A stretch of DNA of 64,000 nt, taken from NCBI GenBank assembly GCA_037039685.1, contig JAWNGF010000002.1:4960001-5024000 (forward strand). Reading direction: 5' to 3'. Every line of letters starts with the position of its first letter. Position 1 is the stretch's first letter. This document shows, one piece after another, positions 21,801-32,735 of the stretch. Below the pieces are notes generated by a model. It saw only the letters and a list, made by a program, of their open reading frames with translations, had not been told where the DNA came from and searched no databases. The translations under genes were made by a program, and so were the position numbers. The stretch is from Ceratobasidium sp. AG-K (taxonomy: Eukaryota > Basidiomycota > Agaricomycetes > Cantharellales > Ceratobasidiaceae).

Positions 21801-22893
21801 TGACTGATTAAGCGTATTGTGGACTCATCCACTGCTGAAGGAGCATGGCGGAATGGTCGAGTTGGCCTCGAGACGGCCCCGCCCTCAGGCCGGTTCCAAC
21901 GAGGTTCCAATCGTCGTCACTCGATCAATGGGAGTAGCCGATTCATCAGCCTTGGCCAGCACCGCGATAGGGGCCGTTCAAGACACCCCCCAAGCGCCCG
22001 AGCTATCCACGACGGTAACCGCACCAACCCCACCAGTTGCTACACAGCGCCCCAACTACGTGGCTCTCCCAGAACCAAAGCAGTTCGACTTTAGCGAGAA
22101 CAGACCTGCCGGTTCCTCTCCGCTGCCCGAGCGCCCAAGCTCCGGGTCTGGGTCAGCCTTGTCTGGATCGACAACGGTGGAAAAGCCAAACGTGCTCAAT
22201 GTTCTCATCGTAGACGACGATCCGCTCACACGCAAGCTCATGTCGAGATTGTTGACTCGATTAGGATGCGTATGTGAGACGGCTGAAAACGGGTTGCTCG
22301 CACTTGGTACGTCATTCTAATTGTACGATGACGAACCAAGCTGATGAAACCATACAGAGTTGCTGCTAGGCCCAATGGCTGGCACACCTTCGAGTGGAGA
22401 CCCTCCTGCGTCGACTCGATCTGAATCCCCTGCCATAGTCGTTCCACCCGTGAGCAAATATGCGGTTGTGTTCTTGGACAATCAGTGCGTTGCATTATTA
22501 TTGGGTCTTGTCGTGGTGCTAATGGTTGCTTGTCTTTTGCTTACAGAATGCCGCTATGCAGGTTAGTCACTGTATGCCAAAACACCCAGTTATACGCTAA
22601 TCCACTTGCTTTCTAGTGGTTTGGAAGTGATGCGTCAGCTGCGGTCGTTGGGACGGCAGGATTTCGTCGTTGGAGTCACCGGCAATGCTTTGAAAGAGGA
22701 CCAAGAAGAATACTACGAGGCCGGGGTTGACCAGTACGTTACGACGCTACTTGTCTTTAACGCTTGCTGATCTCTGGTCGTTCCCAGCGTATTGACAAAA
22801 CCAGTTCTCGAGCGCAACTTGAAACAAATGCTAGTCATGGCCGACGAGCGCCGCCGCGCACAACAACAACGACTCGCGCCAGTATCTTCGTAG
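18844..22893 (+). CDS. membrane hybrid histidine kinase with six-helix sensor region
   Basis: Hybrid sensor kinase of a two-component phosphorelay. Order: disordered cytosolic N-terminus (MYQMSSPALEDTQGD...), a block of about six hydrophobic helices (for example LAFFTSLFFVLNWVLACALL and FPAFVVAITFAILMGVLIIP), a short coiled linker (SAERRLHKLRDQLKTQYR), then HisKA with YIFHEVRVPLNTAL (phospho-acceptor His). The HATPase_c domain follows with N box NLASNAAKF, G1 VEDTGVGI, F box FSAFNQTE and G2 GKGTGLGLA. A Ser/Pro linker leads to a receiver with VLIVDDDPLTRKLMSRLL, VVFLDNQMPLCSG (acceptor Asp), VGVTGNA and LTKP. All catalytic residues are present. I see no PAS, GAF or HAMP domain; the ligand is unknown. 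Microexons of 25 nt (20384-20408) and 15 nt (22547-22561) flank the two phospho-acceptor sites. The ATG was chosen as the first in frame; an upstream exon is possible. Confidence 0.88.
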
Positions 22894-23334
22894 TCCGACC
22901 TATGCCTATTTCTTTTCTCGTTTTATAAAGGGTTTTATTTTATTTTAATTGGGGGTTTAACTGTCGTTTATTATCGCCGTTCGTTCGCTCTGACCTGTGT
23001 ACCAACTACACATCAGCTTGGATCACTTATTTATGCGCCCATTCTCCACCAATCTCGCAATCAACTCTTCGCATCATGTTCTTTTTTTTGCTCTATTTCT
23101 CATGTCTTTAGATACTGGCTTCCTTGACGCGTCCCAACGTTCATGTTACGAATACCCATTGTGGTTCGTTTTTGTGCCCAGCGCTGTCTTCCATACATGC
23201 AATGCAGTACATGTTCTGGGCAACGTGCTGTGAATTTGGAAGTTTTGCATGCTATAAATCTCGTAAGTAGCTGAGTAGGATCAGCGCGGGTTGCCAAGGT
23301 TTGAGAGGCTGACTTACCAGCGTCGTCTCTCCAA
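22894..23334. other. convergent intergenic region
   Basis: 441 bp between the ends of the histidine kinase and EngB-like genes. A T/A-rich stretch at about 22915-22950 (ggttttattttattttaatt) is the likely 3' end region of the kinase mRNA. Nothing else is recognisable. Confidence 0.45.
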
Positions 23335-24226
23335 CTACCTGCAAGCTTCAACGATAGCTTCTCGGAGTTTATCTATCCCAGCCGTCTTTCCCTTGTCAAC
23401 TGTCGAGGTGAGGAGTATGTTTGGTTTCCATGTCCTTGCAACTTTGGACACTTCTTGTTCAACTTGGTCCTTGACGCGGGCAAGTTGGGAAACGTCACGA
23501 ACACTATCGCTCTTTGTGAGGACGACCTGGTAGCCAAAAGATAAACCTGCACTCTCTTTGAAGCGCCTGTCGAGGTCTTGTAGCATCATTCCGTCGTAGA
23601 CCGAGAAGCCATGTTTCGAGTTGATTAGCATAAATACTCTTCGCAGACTGCCAATCGGACATGAGTATCTCGCCAAAATATTGTACCGTTTGTAATACCT
23701 TTTTCGAGTGGATATATAGTGTTCAAATACTTTACCCCACTCCAGTCGACCACGCCCGCCATAACCCGGAGCGTCAACAAGCGTGAGCTTTCCAACATCA
23801 GGACCAACCTGAAAGAAATTTAGTGCTTGTGTGTGGCCCTACCCACACGTAAACGGATCAGTTTAAGCCTTTGTGTTGAGCACTAATATTCTCACTGGTT
23901 TTGCGCTCGTCTTGACCAGGGCATTCCGACCCATCACTCTGTTCAGCAACGAAGATTTGCCGACGTTTGCTCTCCCTGCATTTGGTCAAAACCATAGTTC
24001 GTGCGAGATGCCTATGTATTGGGTGTGACGTACCGATGAAAATAGCCTATTGATCCAAAGATTACTCTCACACCACCGAAAACAACGCAAAAGCGACAAG
24101 CTTCACCTCAGCCTGACTCTCTTGAGGAAGAGATTCTGGTGTAGGGCTCGAAATCAAAAAGCGACATGTTGCAGGCGTGTCGAATGTTCGTAAGCTAATG
24201 GTACGGTTTATCCTTGTGGTTCGCAT
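23335..24226 (-). CDS. mitochondrial EngB-type GTPase (Mrx8/GTPBP8-like)
   Basis: Small Ras-like GTPase of the EngB/YihA family; bacterial members assist large ribosomal subunit assembly and yeast Mrx8 acts with mitochondrial gene expression. About five exons. The start MRTTRINRTISLRTFD looks like a mitochondrial presequence. G motifs: IFIGRANVGKSSLLNRVMG (G1, split by an intron), TSAKP (G2 Thr region), LTLVDAPGYGGRG (G3, DAPGYG is diagnostic for EngB), VVLTKSD (G4), and a G5-like LLTSTVDKGK. It ends in IDKLREAIVEACR. Longer upstream frames exist to 24400 but the presequence start fits the family. It is convergent with the histidine kinase gene. Confidence 0.88.
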
Positions 24227-24687
24227 GATTAAGGGTGACTGAACACGACTAAATTTATTATCCAAGTGTCGTATCACATGACCGATCACCCCGAAGCACG
24301 TACGGGTGTATGCGCCGAGTATCATATTTGCCTGTACCATTATGGGGTAATATTGCGATCGTACCGTATGGAGGTTCTCAAGAGATAATTTGTAGAGCAT
24401 ATGCTACCTTCGCAGTGTGTGATTATGTCCAAGTGTACACGCCACCAATGTTGCATAGGTCGTGTATATCCAATACAACCCCCATAACCTGGCAGGAAAG
24501 AATAACCGGATCGACAAATCACTTAAAATGGCTGCAAATGAAAGCGAGCTAACATGATTGCATCAATAATCAGCGCAATGAAGACTCTTGTAGGGTATCC
24601 GGTCCTCATTCTGTTTTCCATCGTAGACTTGAGCTACCTATTTACAAGCTATTACGCCCAGGTACCGAGCTCCCAGCTACGTCAAGG
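24227..24687. other. intergenic, no feature recognised
   Basis: 461 bp between the EngB-like gene and the LRR/F-box-like gene, both minus strand. It holds the promoter of the first. I see no conserved element or RNA gene. Confidence 0.45.
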
Positions 24688-25556
24688 TCAATAGTCCCAG
24701 TCATCCAAATCCTCCTCGTCCGTATACGGTCCCAGCTCACACTCTAACAGAGGGACGTCCACCCTTACAGAATCGGGCAAGCCACCCGTGACCCCATCAA
24801 CCCCAGGCTCCGCAAGCCCTACCGTCTCAACTGCGGGGAGGCTCGCCGCGAGTCGCCTCCGCAAGATATCACCCAAGTGGGGTGTCACCGAATGTCGTGT
24901 TTCCCAGCAGGATAAGTTGGGCAAAACCCATGGTTCTCTGTCCAATACGTCTATAAAATAGCTTGATATGATCAAGTGGCGAACCAAAGGGAGGTATTCA
25001 AAGCTATAACGGCGGCCTTTAGGACACGAAGCGATATTCACACCGAGATACTGGAGCGAGGGAAACTTTGGCCCGGAGATCAATGATTCTATATTCGAGT
25101 CATTAGGGATTGGCACCCTTCCAACAACCACGTATGAAAAAGCTCAAAGTCTGGAACAAACGGTTGTTGCATTGCAAGAGTAAAGTGTCGCAAGTTTAGT
25201 GCGTCGATCTTTTGAAAGATAGGCCTAATCCAATCTGACACCCTATATGTGCGGAGCTCAAACCGGAGGAGGTGCGGTAGGGGCACGCAAGCGTAGTGAT
25301 GGTCTAATCCAACCTCACCGCCACCCCAACCATCGTCCTCATTGCCACCCAACCCAGAACGAATGCAGAGCTCCTCGAGTGGTAGGTTCGCAGAGAACGA
25401 GCGATGAAAGCAATTCAATCCCTGGGTTTTGAATCCGGCAGTCAACCTGAGGCTCACCAAGCCAGAAAACAGGGGGGCCCGTATATTCATGACAGCGGTC
25501 ATGAATCTAACGTACCTGCATACCCCGTTGTTCCCAAGGAAGGCGCCGAGTGGCAC
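24688..25556 (-). CDS. leucine-rich, F-box-like protein (N-terminus uncertain)
   Basis: Two exons joined by an intron of about 46 nt (GTGGTTG...CTAATGAC...ATATAG near 25088-25133). The protein has irregular leucine-rich segments such as PLFSGLVSLRLTAGF, LPLEELCIRSGLG and LPHLLRFELRTYRV, then FPSLQYLGVNIASC. This resembles the C-terminal LRR part of the large F-box/LRR families of Agaricomycetes, which select targets for SCF ubiquitin ligases. No F-box is seen, so the gene may begin further upstream or be a truncated family member. It ends in an acidic tail, TDEEDLDDWDY. Confidence 0.55.
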
Positions 25557-26009
25557 TTGTTCTCGTGCACCTAATTACGCCAAGGATGGTATTCACAGGA
25601 TATAGAGAGTTGAAACGCTTTCTTCGCCCTCATCTATCTTAGGAAGCTACTTGGAGCCTTAAACAAGGGCCATCACGTGCGCTTCAATAAATGTCATTAC
25701 AACAGCGCATATGATACTCTCGTGGTAAGTCCTAGGCTACAAGTGTGCGATAACGACGTCCGTCAAAATAGTAGAGAAACGTCTCGTACGTCAAAAAAGC
25801 AAGAAAGCAGGATAAACAATAAACGAGTAAATAGAGTTTGGGATTTGAAAATGAGAGGGTCGGGGGACGGACGAAGATGAACGAGACGTGGGGGTTCATT
25901 TACAGGAATTCAAAAGACGGGAAGCAAGTCTATGTACCCGTGATATATCCAAGAGTAACGTTCGTGTATGCGTCCATCTGATGGGACAACACGCAACAGA
26001 ACCAAGTAC
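25557..26009. other. intergenic with CACGTG
   Basis: 453 bp. CACGTG occurs at 25674-25679 (atCACGTGc), 118 bp upstream of the proposed start of the LRR gene. The part from 25790 is A/G-rich and would be the 3' region of the next minus-strand gene. No other feature. Confidence 0.4.
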
Positions 26010-27836
26010 TCACGCACTAGCCTGGGCGCTAGTTCGTTTTGCAAACGCAGCGAGTGAAGAGATGGTGCTAGGTCTTAACCGTTGTTGGTGCCTCATCGCA
26101 AGTCCACTCCTTCGCCTCGTGCCTCGACCCGCCTCGGCCAGCCCAGATTCTTTGAGCCCGGGGCCCATGATGACATGACACGGGTCCGTGTTCACCATCC
26201 CCGTCCCGTCGATCAGTCGCTCATCAGTCGTTCGAGACACAGAGTGCCATGACGCCTCTGGGTTTTGGGTGTCAATGTAGATCTGACGTAAAGGTGGACG
26301 AGGCCAGGCGAGACCAACAAGGAACGAGGGAGTTGTTGGAGGTTCGTCCTGGGGGACGCCGAGGAACGACGAGTCGTCTGACCTAAGGAAAGAGCTGACA
26401 GTAGGGGAGACGAGTTGCAGGTTCTCGGGCTTGCGTCCTCGGATCCTCCGAGCAGGCGGTGTGTTTCCTGCATTCAAAGCGTTGACCGTAACCCCACGAA
26501 TAGGTGTATGAGGTACCTCCAACGTGGAGGACCTGGATGTGCTGGGCTCGGAGCAAGGCTGGTCGGCGGTGGCCGTCGGCTTGTCGGTCTCCGGACTGAA
26601 ATAGGACTCGAGAGGGTCTTCGAACGGTGTTTGAGCTAAGTCAGGGAGGGGAGGCGGGCCGGGGAATGCGAAGAATATCGGCCCGGACCTGGGCGACTTG
26701 GAGGTTTGAGCCGAGGGTGTCAGAGTCAACCGAGGAGGAATGTGTTTGGTGGGAGACTCGAGGGCTTGTTCAAAGTAGTCAACCACATCGTCGTCTCGCG
26801 CAGGCGATTCGTCTGGGCACGGAGGAGCACAGTCGGCTTCTCCCAGTGAAAAGCTCTGATCGTGGTCTGATTCAGACGAGCTCACTTCGTAGCTACTCAA
26901 TAAAGAGTCTTGAATGGTCGAGGCGCTTGTCGCAGAAACAATTGTAGGGACTGGGCTGTGCATTACCATCCTGGCAACGATCGTTGGCTCGTCAGGGGAG
27001 AGAGGTTCCTCTCCGGTCGGAGAGAGCGAGCCATCGGGAGACCACGGATCGCTCAGCGACTGCATGAATGAAGGCAGCTGAATGGGCGATATCCGACTAC
27101 CCGGTGTGTCCAGACTGAGTTTTGGAGGAGTCGACGATGACTTGATGGTCGACAAGACGTCGACGCTCGCACGGGCAGCCCTCGGCGGAATAGTGAGTGG
27201 GGGAAGAGCAGCAAGTGCGCGTAGAGGATCATCGGCCGCGCCTGGGACGCTTCTTGTACTCATCGTGCGAGAGCGCTGGCGTATACCAGAGTTCTTGGAC
27301 GTAGCCGAGATGTCAATCACGTCGGGACCTGCCAATAAGTTGGACATTGAAGCACTAGCAGACTCGCGACGCTTCGACTAGAAAGCAGGCTTAGCCAAAG
27401 AACCATACGGATTGGCAGAGACTCCAAGACTTACCTGGGCCACGTAGCCGCAGTTCTCCAAGTCACGGGCCATGAGTGTAAACGATGCGTCGGGATCATC
27501 CGCACTAAACGGGTTGCCTCGCCGCTCCTCTCGGTCGCGCCTGAGAATAAACGAGCCCCGACTGAGATTTGGAAGCTTGAAAAATGAGCGCTGTTTTTCG
27601 TCTGTAGATGTGCGGCCAAAGAGGGAAGAACGGGAACTGACGCCCGAGGGAAGCGTGAAGAAGTTGGACCGTGCGCTGTCGGGAACAGCCAGATGCGACG
27701 AGGAGTGTCCATCCAGCGACGTCCCAGGACTCGACTCTTCGCTCTCCTTGTGTTCGGCCATCTCCTCCAGCGGCGGTGGGCGGTTGAGCTTGTCTCGTTT
27801 TTTCAGTCGAAAACTCGTGCTGCGAAATATGGACAT
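26010..27836 (-). CDS. hypothetical Ser/Pro-rich disordered protein
   Basis: Two-exon gene of about 590 residues; one intron (GTAAGT...TTCTAG near 27379-27436) joins ENCGYVAQ to SKRRESASASM. The N-terminus is basic (MSIFRSTSFRLKKRDKLNR). A short folded-looking piece ASFTLMARDLENCGY precedes long Ser/Pro/Thr/Asp-rich stretches with many SP/TP sites (SPDGSLSPTGEEPLSPDEP), which could be CDK/MAPK targets. The C-terminus is basic (RGTRRRSGLAMRHQQRLRPS). I recognise no domain and assign no function. Reading-frame length, splice signals and composition bias support a real gene. Confidence 0.65.
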
Positions 27837-28853
27837 GCTGGTGTACTTGGTTACTGTTCTAGAATGAGCGTGTGGTCAAGAATGTAGGTGGAGGGAACAA
27901 GCGGGGTGCGTATCGGGGCAGCGTCAGTAATATGGATCGTGAGTGGATCGTTCTGGTCAGGGAAAGCGCGTCGATGTTGATTCAGTCCCCGAACAAACAT
28001 GGACCCTTGGACCCTGATACCACCTCTTATAGGCATATAAACGCCCAGATCAGTATCAACTGAATGCAAATTTAACGTCAGATCCAACTAGACGTTGATT
28101 CTAGCGACGCAGCTTGCAGGGTGTGTTCCACCCTATAGAATCGCTGACAGCCCCGATAATCAGTGCTCGGTTCATCATTCGGTCAAGTACGAGGTCCAGC
28201 CTTACATGATCGAGGACCGGTTTATACCCAATCCAGACTCTGTGGGCCTGAATATATTAAGGGGGGCCAGTTTACAGCCTGGGCGGATTGGCCAGTCCAG
28301 CCCTCAAGGCAGACTTGAGCGCAGAGCCAAGCCCGCTTCGTTTGCGCAATGAAACATGTTATAGTCCTTTGGCTGCCGTCACTTGCCGCGGTCTCGAGCG
28401 TCCACAAAGGACAGTGCAAGACGTTGACGCTCCCCACAATTGCCGAGTTGCTTAGAACGAACGGTTCCTACATGACTGGTACATTTCGCCTAGCCGTTGG
28501 ATACATTAACACGAGAGGTACCAGCGCCATATCATTTATCTTTGGTGGCTCAGGAGTAGCCTGAATGAATAGTGCGATTCAGGAACTCGAGCCCCCATTG
28601 ACTGCCCACAACGCCCCCATGACCGTTTTCAAGTGCAAGCCGTGAACGGCAGGCTGAAACCCTAGCAGATCGGATAAACTTACCCAGTATTCATTCCCAG
28701 CCTTCAAAACCCACTCCCCACGATGTTCACACAGAAGCGCCCGGCTCCGAATCATCCGTCTGAAAAATGATACTGGCACTTCCCAAAAGTTCGAGCCCCA
28801 ACTGCGCAGAACCATCCATTGCATTACAGTCGCCCAACATACAACAATACAAA
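27837..28853. other. intergenic with doubtful small ORFs
   Basis: 1.0 kb between the disordered-protein gene start and the SF3B1 stop. A plus-strand frame at 28349-28564 begins MKHVIVLWLPSLAAVSS, which could be a signal peptide of a very small secreted protein. A minus-strand frame at 28579-28824 also looks partly protein-like. Neither has a recognisable family or clear splice partners. Confidence 0.3.
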
Positions 28854-31800
28854 TTAAATAAACACCTGCAACGGGTGACGATCGTACACGTTCCGCTCAT
28901 CGCTCAGTTCGCCCACATCCGGATAATACGGCACCATCGCGTCGGCCGCACCGAGGTACAGCGCATTGTATATCCGCCAGTAGACTTCACGGACTTTACG
29001 CGCGGGATGGAATAGGCCTTGGAGGACATAGTTGAGCAGGACGCCTGGACCGAGCGAGACGCGCATGGCTTCGATGGCTTCCATCACCGCGCCAATGACG
29101 TGCGGAGAGGTCTCGAAGCAGTTGGGCCAGACGAGGTTCATCAAGTGCAGCATCGAGTCTTCGCATCCGAGCCCAGCGACACCGAGGGCGAGATGCTTGA
29201 CGATTGTGCTTGCAGTCTGTCGATGCACGAGATCACGATCGGTCAACGCGTCTTCGAGCATCGTCACGACCGAGTCGCAGTAAAACGCCGACTGGGGACC
29301 AACGTATTCAAACACAAAGGACAGGGCTTTCAGACAACCCGTTCGGACATTGAGTTCGGCCGTTCGATACTCGTTGAGGATCGCAGGAATACAGGTAAAC
29401 GCTAAACACAATCAGTACATCTCTATAGCTATAAGTAACCACTCACGTCCACATGTCTCCGCCACAATCGCGATCGCAACGGTACTGCACACACGACTCT
29501 GGCGCTCTTGAACACGCAAGTTGGTCAACAAGACCGAAAGCACGTCTTGGGGACCCAAACTCTTGGCAATGTACCCAAACGAGTTGACGGCTGCACGACG
29601 AATGCCCTTTTTGTGCGCCTTGAGGAGGTCGAGGAGCTCAAAGCAGATACGCATCCACTCGCGGGCGGGAACAAACTCGGCACCCCGATCCGCTATATTA
29701 TTGATACATTAATATCAAGTGGCGCGGGGATAGTTTAATAAGCTTACCAATGCGACCTATCAAGTTGATCGAAGCTTCCTGTACTTTTTCGTGCCGGTTA
29801 CGCAGAATCGGCGTCATGCGCGGCACTGAAAAGGGTTAGCGTATCGCCAGGCGGAATAACGAATCACGTACAAAGGTCTTTAACAGGCGGCTGCATCTGC
29901 GTCATACCCACGACGTTGGCGATCGCACCTTCGGCAGCGATGATACTTCCGAGCGTATCGGGGTATTCTTCTCCAAGCTGCTCAAACAGCACTACTCCAA
30001 GCTACAAACACGTCAGTTTTATTCCAGGAAAATCGGCGCAACATACCTTGCTCAACAGCTGATCTTCACCACACTGTTTGATCACCACCGCCAAACGCGT
30101 CGTAAGATCGGCAGCCTGCTGACGAACCTTGGCGCTCTTGTTGTTCAAACGCCAAAGCACCGTCGAGACGATTTGAGTCAAATACGGCTTGACGCGGATC
30201 CCAAACGCGTTGACGACCGTGCCGAAACCGTCGAGCATGACTTGATCCTCGGTCGTTTGTTCTTGGAACGCATAGATAATACCGTCGATGAGTCTGACTT
30301 CGAGGCCGTGGTCAATGTCCGAGGCACCGAGCGAGGCGACGACTTTGGTGATGGTTTCCATGACCATCTTGCGATACGGCTCGGCTTCGTCTTTGAGATC
30401 GTTGGCAATGCGTCCGACAATCTCGGCCACACCCGCTTTTTGGGCCAACTCGACGGTAGTTTCGACGACTTGGCGGTAGTTGCGGCGATCGAGGGCCATA
30501 CGACGGACCTACACAAACAATGAGCACCACATGTAAACTTGGGAGTACGTGGGACTCACCCAGAACGCCTTGAAAAATTCAGGCAGGATATCCTCCTTGA
30601 TGTACCCAGGCGTCACACCCTCGGTCGCAGCACACTGCTTCACGACCTTCAATACAATCTTCTTCATCTCCTCATCCGAGCTCTGGAACTCGCGAATGAG
30701 AATAACCGTGACTTCCTTGGTGTAGTAGCTCGCAAACTCGGGATCCATGAGCGGGATAATGAACCCAATGGCCTTGAGGAACGCAGCAAGACCTTTACCA
30801 CGGTGCTGACGGATACCAATCCAAAGCGGCTTGAGCACACCGTCAAACGACTCGATACCGTACGGCGCAGCGGCTTCGGCCAGAGCAGCGAGACCGAGCG
30901 CGGTCATCGTGCGGACTTTTTGTTGTTCGTCGTTGAGGCCGTGGGCAATGGCGTCGACGAGGTTGCGGAGGTGAGGCAGGACGGCGCATCCCATCATGAT
31001 GGCGATTTGCTGCACAATGCGGATACCCGTGTGACGCGCCTGCCACGACTTTTTGGAGCGGCACACGGCCTTGAGGAACGGAAGGAGGGCGGGGATACCG
31101 AGTGCCGAGGCAACAACAGAGAATGCGCGAGCGGTCGTGTTGCGCACATACTCGTCGGCGTGGTCGATATCCGGACGCATGGTGGAGATCATGTGGGCCA
31201 GACCAGCGGCCTTGGACAGATTCGAAATAATTTCGCGACCTTCGACACGGGCGTAATAGTCTTCGTCGATAAGGAGAGGTTCGATGACGACTAGGATTTT
31301 GTGGACATACGGGCGAACGAGGTCGTCTAGTTTGTAGAGCACTCGATCAATGACCTTGACGAGCAAGTGGCGTTCCTGATCTTCGAGCGTGCGCTCCATG
31401 AGCAGCGGGAGGATCTTGTCAAAGAGTGGACCGGCGCCAAACTCGCGGGCCTTGTCGGTAATCTGACGGAGGGCAGTCTTGCGCACCGAGGGAGTTCCGT
31501 TTTTAATTTTGAGCAACAGTCGCATAATCTTGCGTTCCTTGAGCTCGTCGACCGACAGTTCAGACTCGTCTTCTTCCTTGAGAATCTTGCCAAAGTACTG
31601 TGCGTCCTCGGCCTTGAAGAACGCGAGTGAGCCGACGCCTGGAATCTCGGTGGGAAGCTCGGGTGCGAGTCCAGCAGCTGCTGCCGCGGCGGCCGCGTCC
31701 GAATCGTCCTGAATCTGGAAGCCTGTATAGGCCGGAGAGGGGGGCGGAGCGAGCCTGCGGGGAGCCACACTGTACCCAGGCGGTGGCTGACAAATGACAT

Positions 31801-32611
31801 ACCCAGTTGGTGGCAACACCGCATCAAGCTCCTCGTCGGTGAGATAGCGATTGTGCTTGTCGGCATCGGCGCCGAGCCCAAAGGCCGTCGAGCCAGGGAG
31901 CGGAAGCTTTGCGACCATGGGATTGAGAATGGGAATGGGAGCAGGGAGACCATTAGCCGGAGTCTGGTCCCACCTGGAACGCTTTGGCGTCTCACCAGCT
32001 GCTCCCACGTCGGCGGGAGTGGCATCCCAGCGAGACCGGCGTTTTTTCGGTGCGGCGGCGTCGTCGAGGGCTTCTTGGGACCACTCGGGCTTGGGCTCTT
32101 GCTTGACTTCGTCGTCGCCCACGTCCCACCGGCGCTTGCGTTTCGTCGACGCGGGTGGGGTGTCTGCGCGCGGGGGAGTCTGGTCGCCCGCAAGCGCCGA
32201 GCGGGGCGGGGTCTTGTCGCCGTCGAGGTCCATCTGGCCTTGTTCGCGGGCCTGCTTTTCCTTTTCCTCGATGGCCCGACGGACGCGGATCTCTTCCTTT
32301 TCGAGCCGGGCAGCGCGCATGGCTTCTTGGTAGCCCGACCCCGACTCTTCGCCGTCGACGGCCTCTTTGAATGCGTCCTTGCTCACCCCATGCTCGCGGT
32401 CAATCGCAAACCGGCGCTTCTGGTAGTCGGACTGGCGGGCCGCAATCTGGCGTTGGGAACGGGTCTCTGCAAACGGGTCGTGCTCCTCTTCATCCGCGAG
32501 CGCCGCAAACTCGTCGAGAATGTCTTTGGGCGCAGTGTACGAGTCGAGCTGCACCAGCGTCAGAAGTGAAACCACACGAGCCACACCACTCACCTGTCTG
32601 GGTTCGCTCAT
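28854..32611 (-). CDS. SF3B1: splicing factor 3B subunit 1 (HSH155)
   Basis: Large HEAT-repeat scaffold of the U2 snRNP SF3b complex, which clamps the branch-site helix. About seven exons. MSEPRQ is joined by an intron to [14 protein letters not shown]. The disordered N-terminal third has three RW-type U2AF ligand motifs ([36 protein letters not shown]). The HEAT superhelix follows, with [36 protein letters not shown] (the Lys of the human K700 hotspot is retained), [19 protein letters not shown] and [18 protein letters not shown], the pladienolide-site region. It ends [10 protein letters not shown]. The N-terminus is shorter than usual: the segment before LDSYTAP found in relatives is missing or lies in an unseen exon. 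It is divergent from the Sds3-like gene. Confidence 0.95.
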
Positions 32612-32735
32612 GGTGGAGTGCAGCAGGTTGACTTGTCAGCAAGGATCAACCTAGGGTCCACAGGGTCCGCACCCGGAAGCAAACGGCAGACAGAGCAGAC
32701 CACCGTTGTATTAGCTACCTTGTTTTCGCACCAGA
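32612..32735. promoter_or_regulatory. 124-bp divergent promoter (SF3B1 / Sds3-like)
   Basis: Only 124 bp separate the two proposed start codons, so both core promoters and 5' leaders must overlap here unless SF3B1 has an upstream exon. No TATA or CACGTG is present. Confidence 0.4.

Noticed and set aside
30539..31294. Long plus-strand open frame of 251 codons opposite SF3B1
   Set aside because: It is the antisense shadow of the HEAT-repeat exon; composition follows the codon bias of the minus-strand gene and no family is seen.
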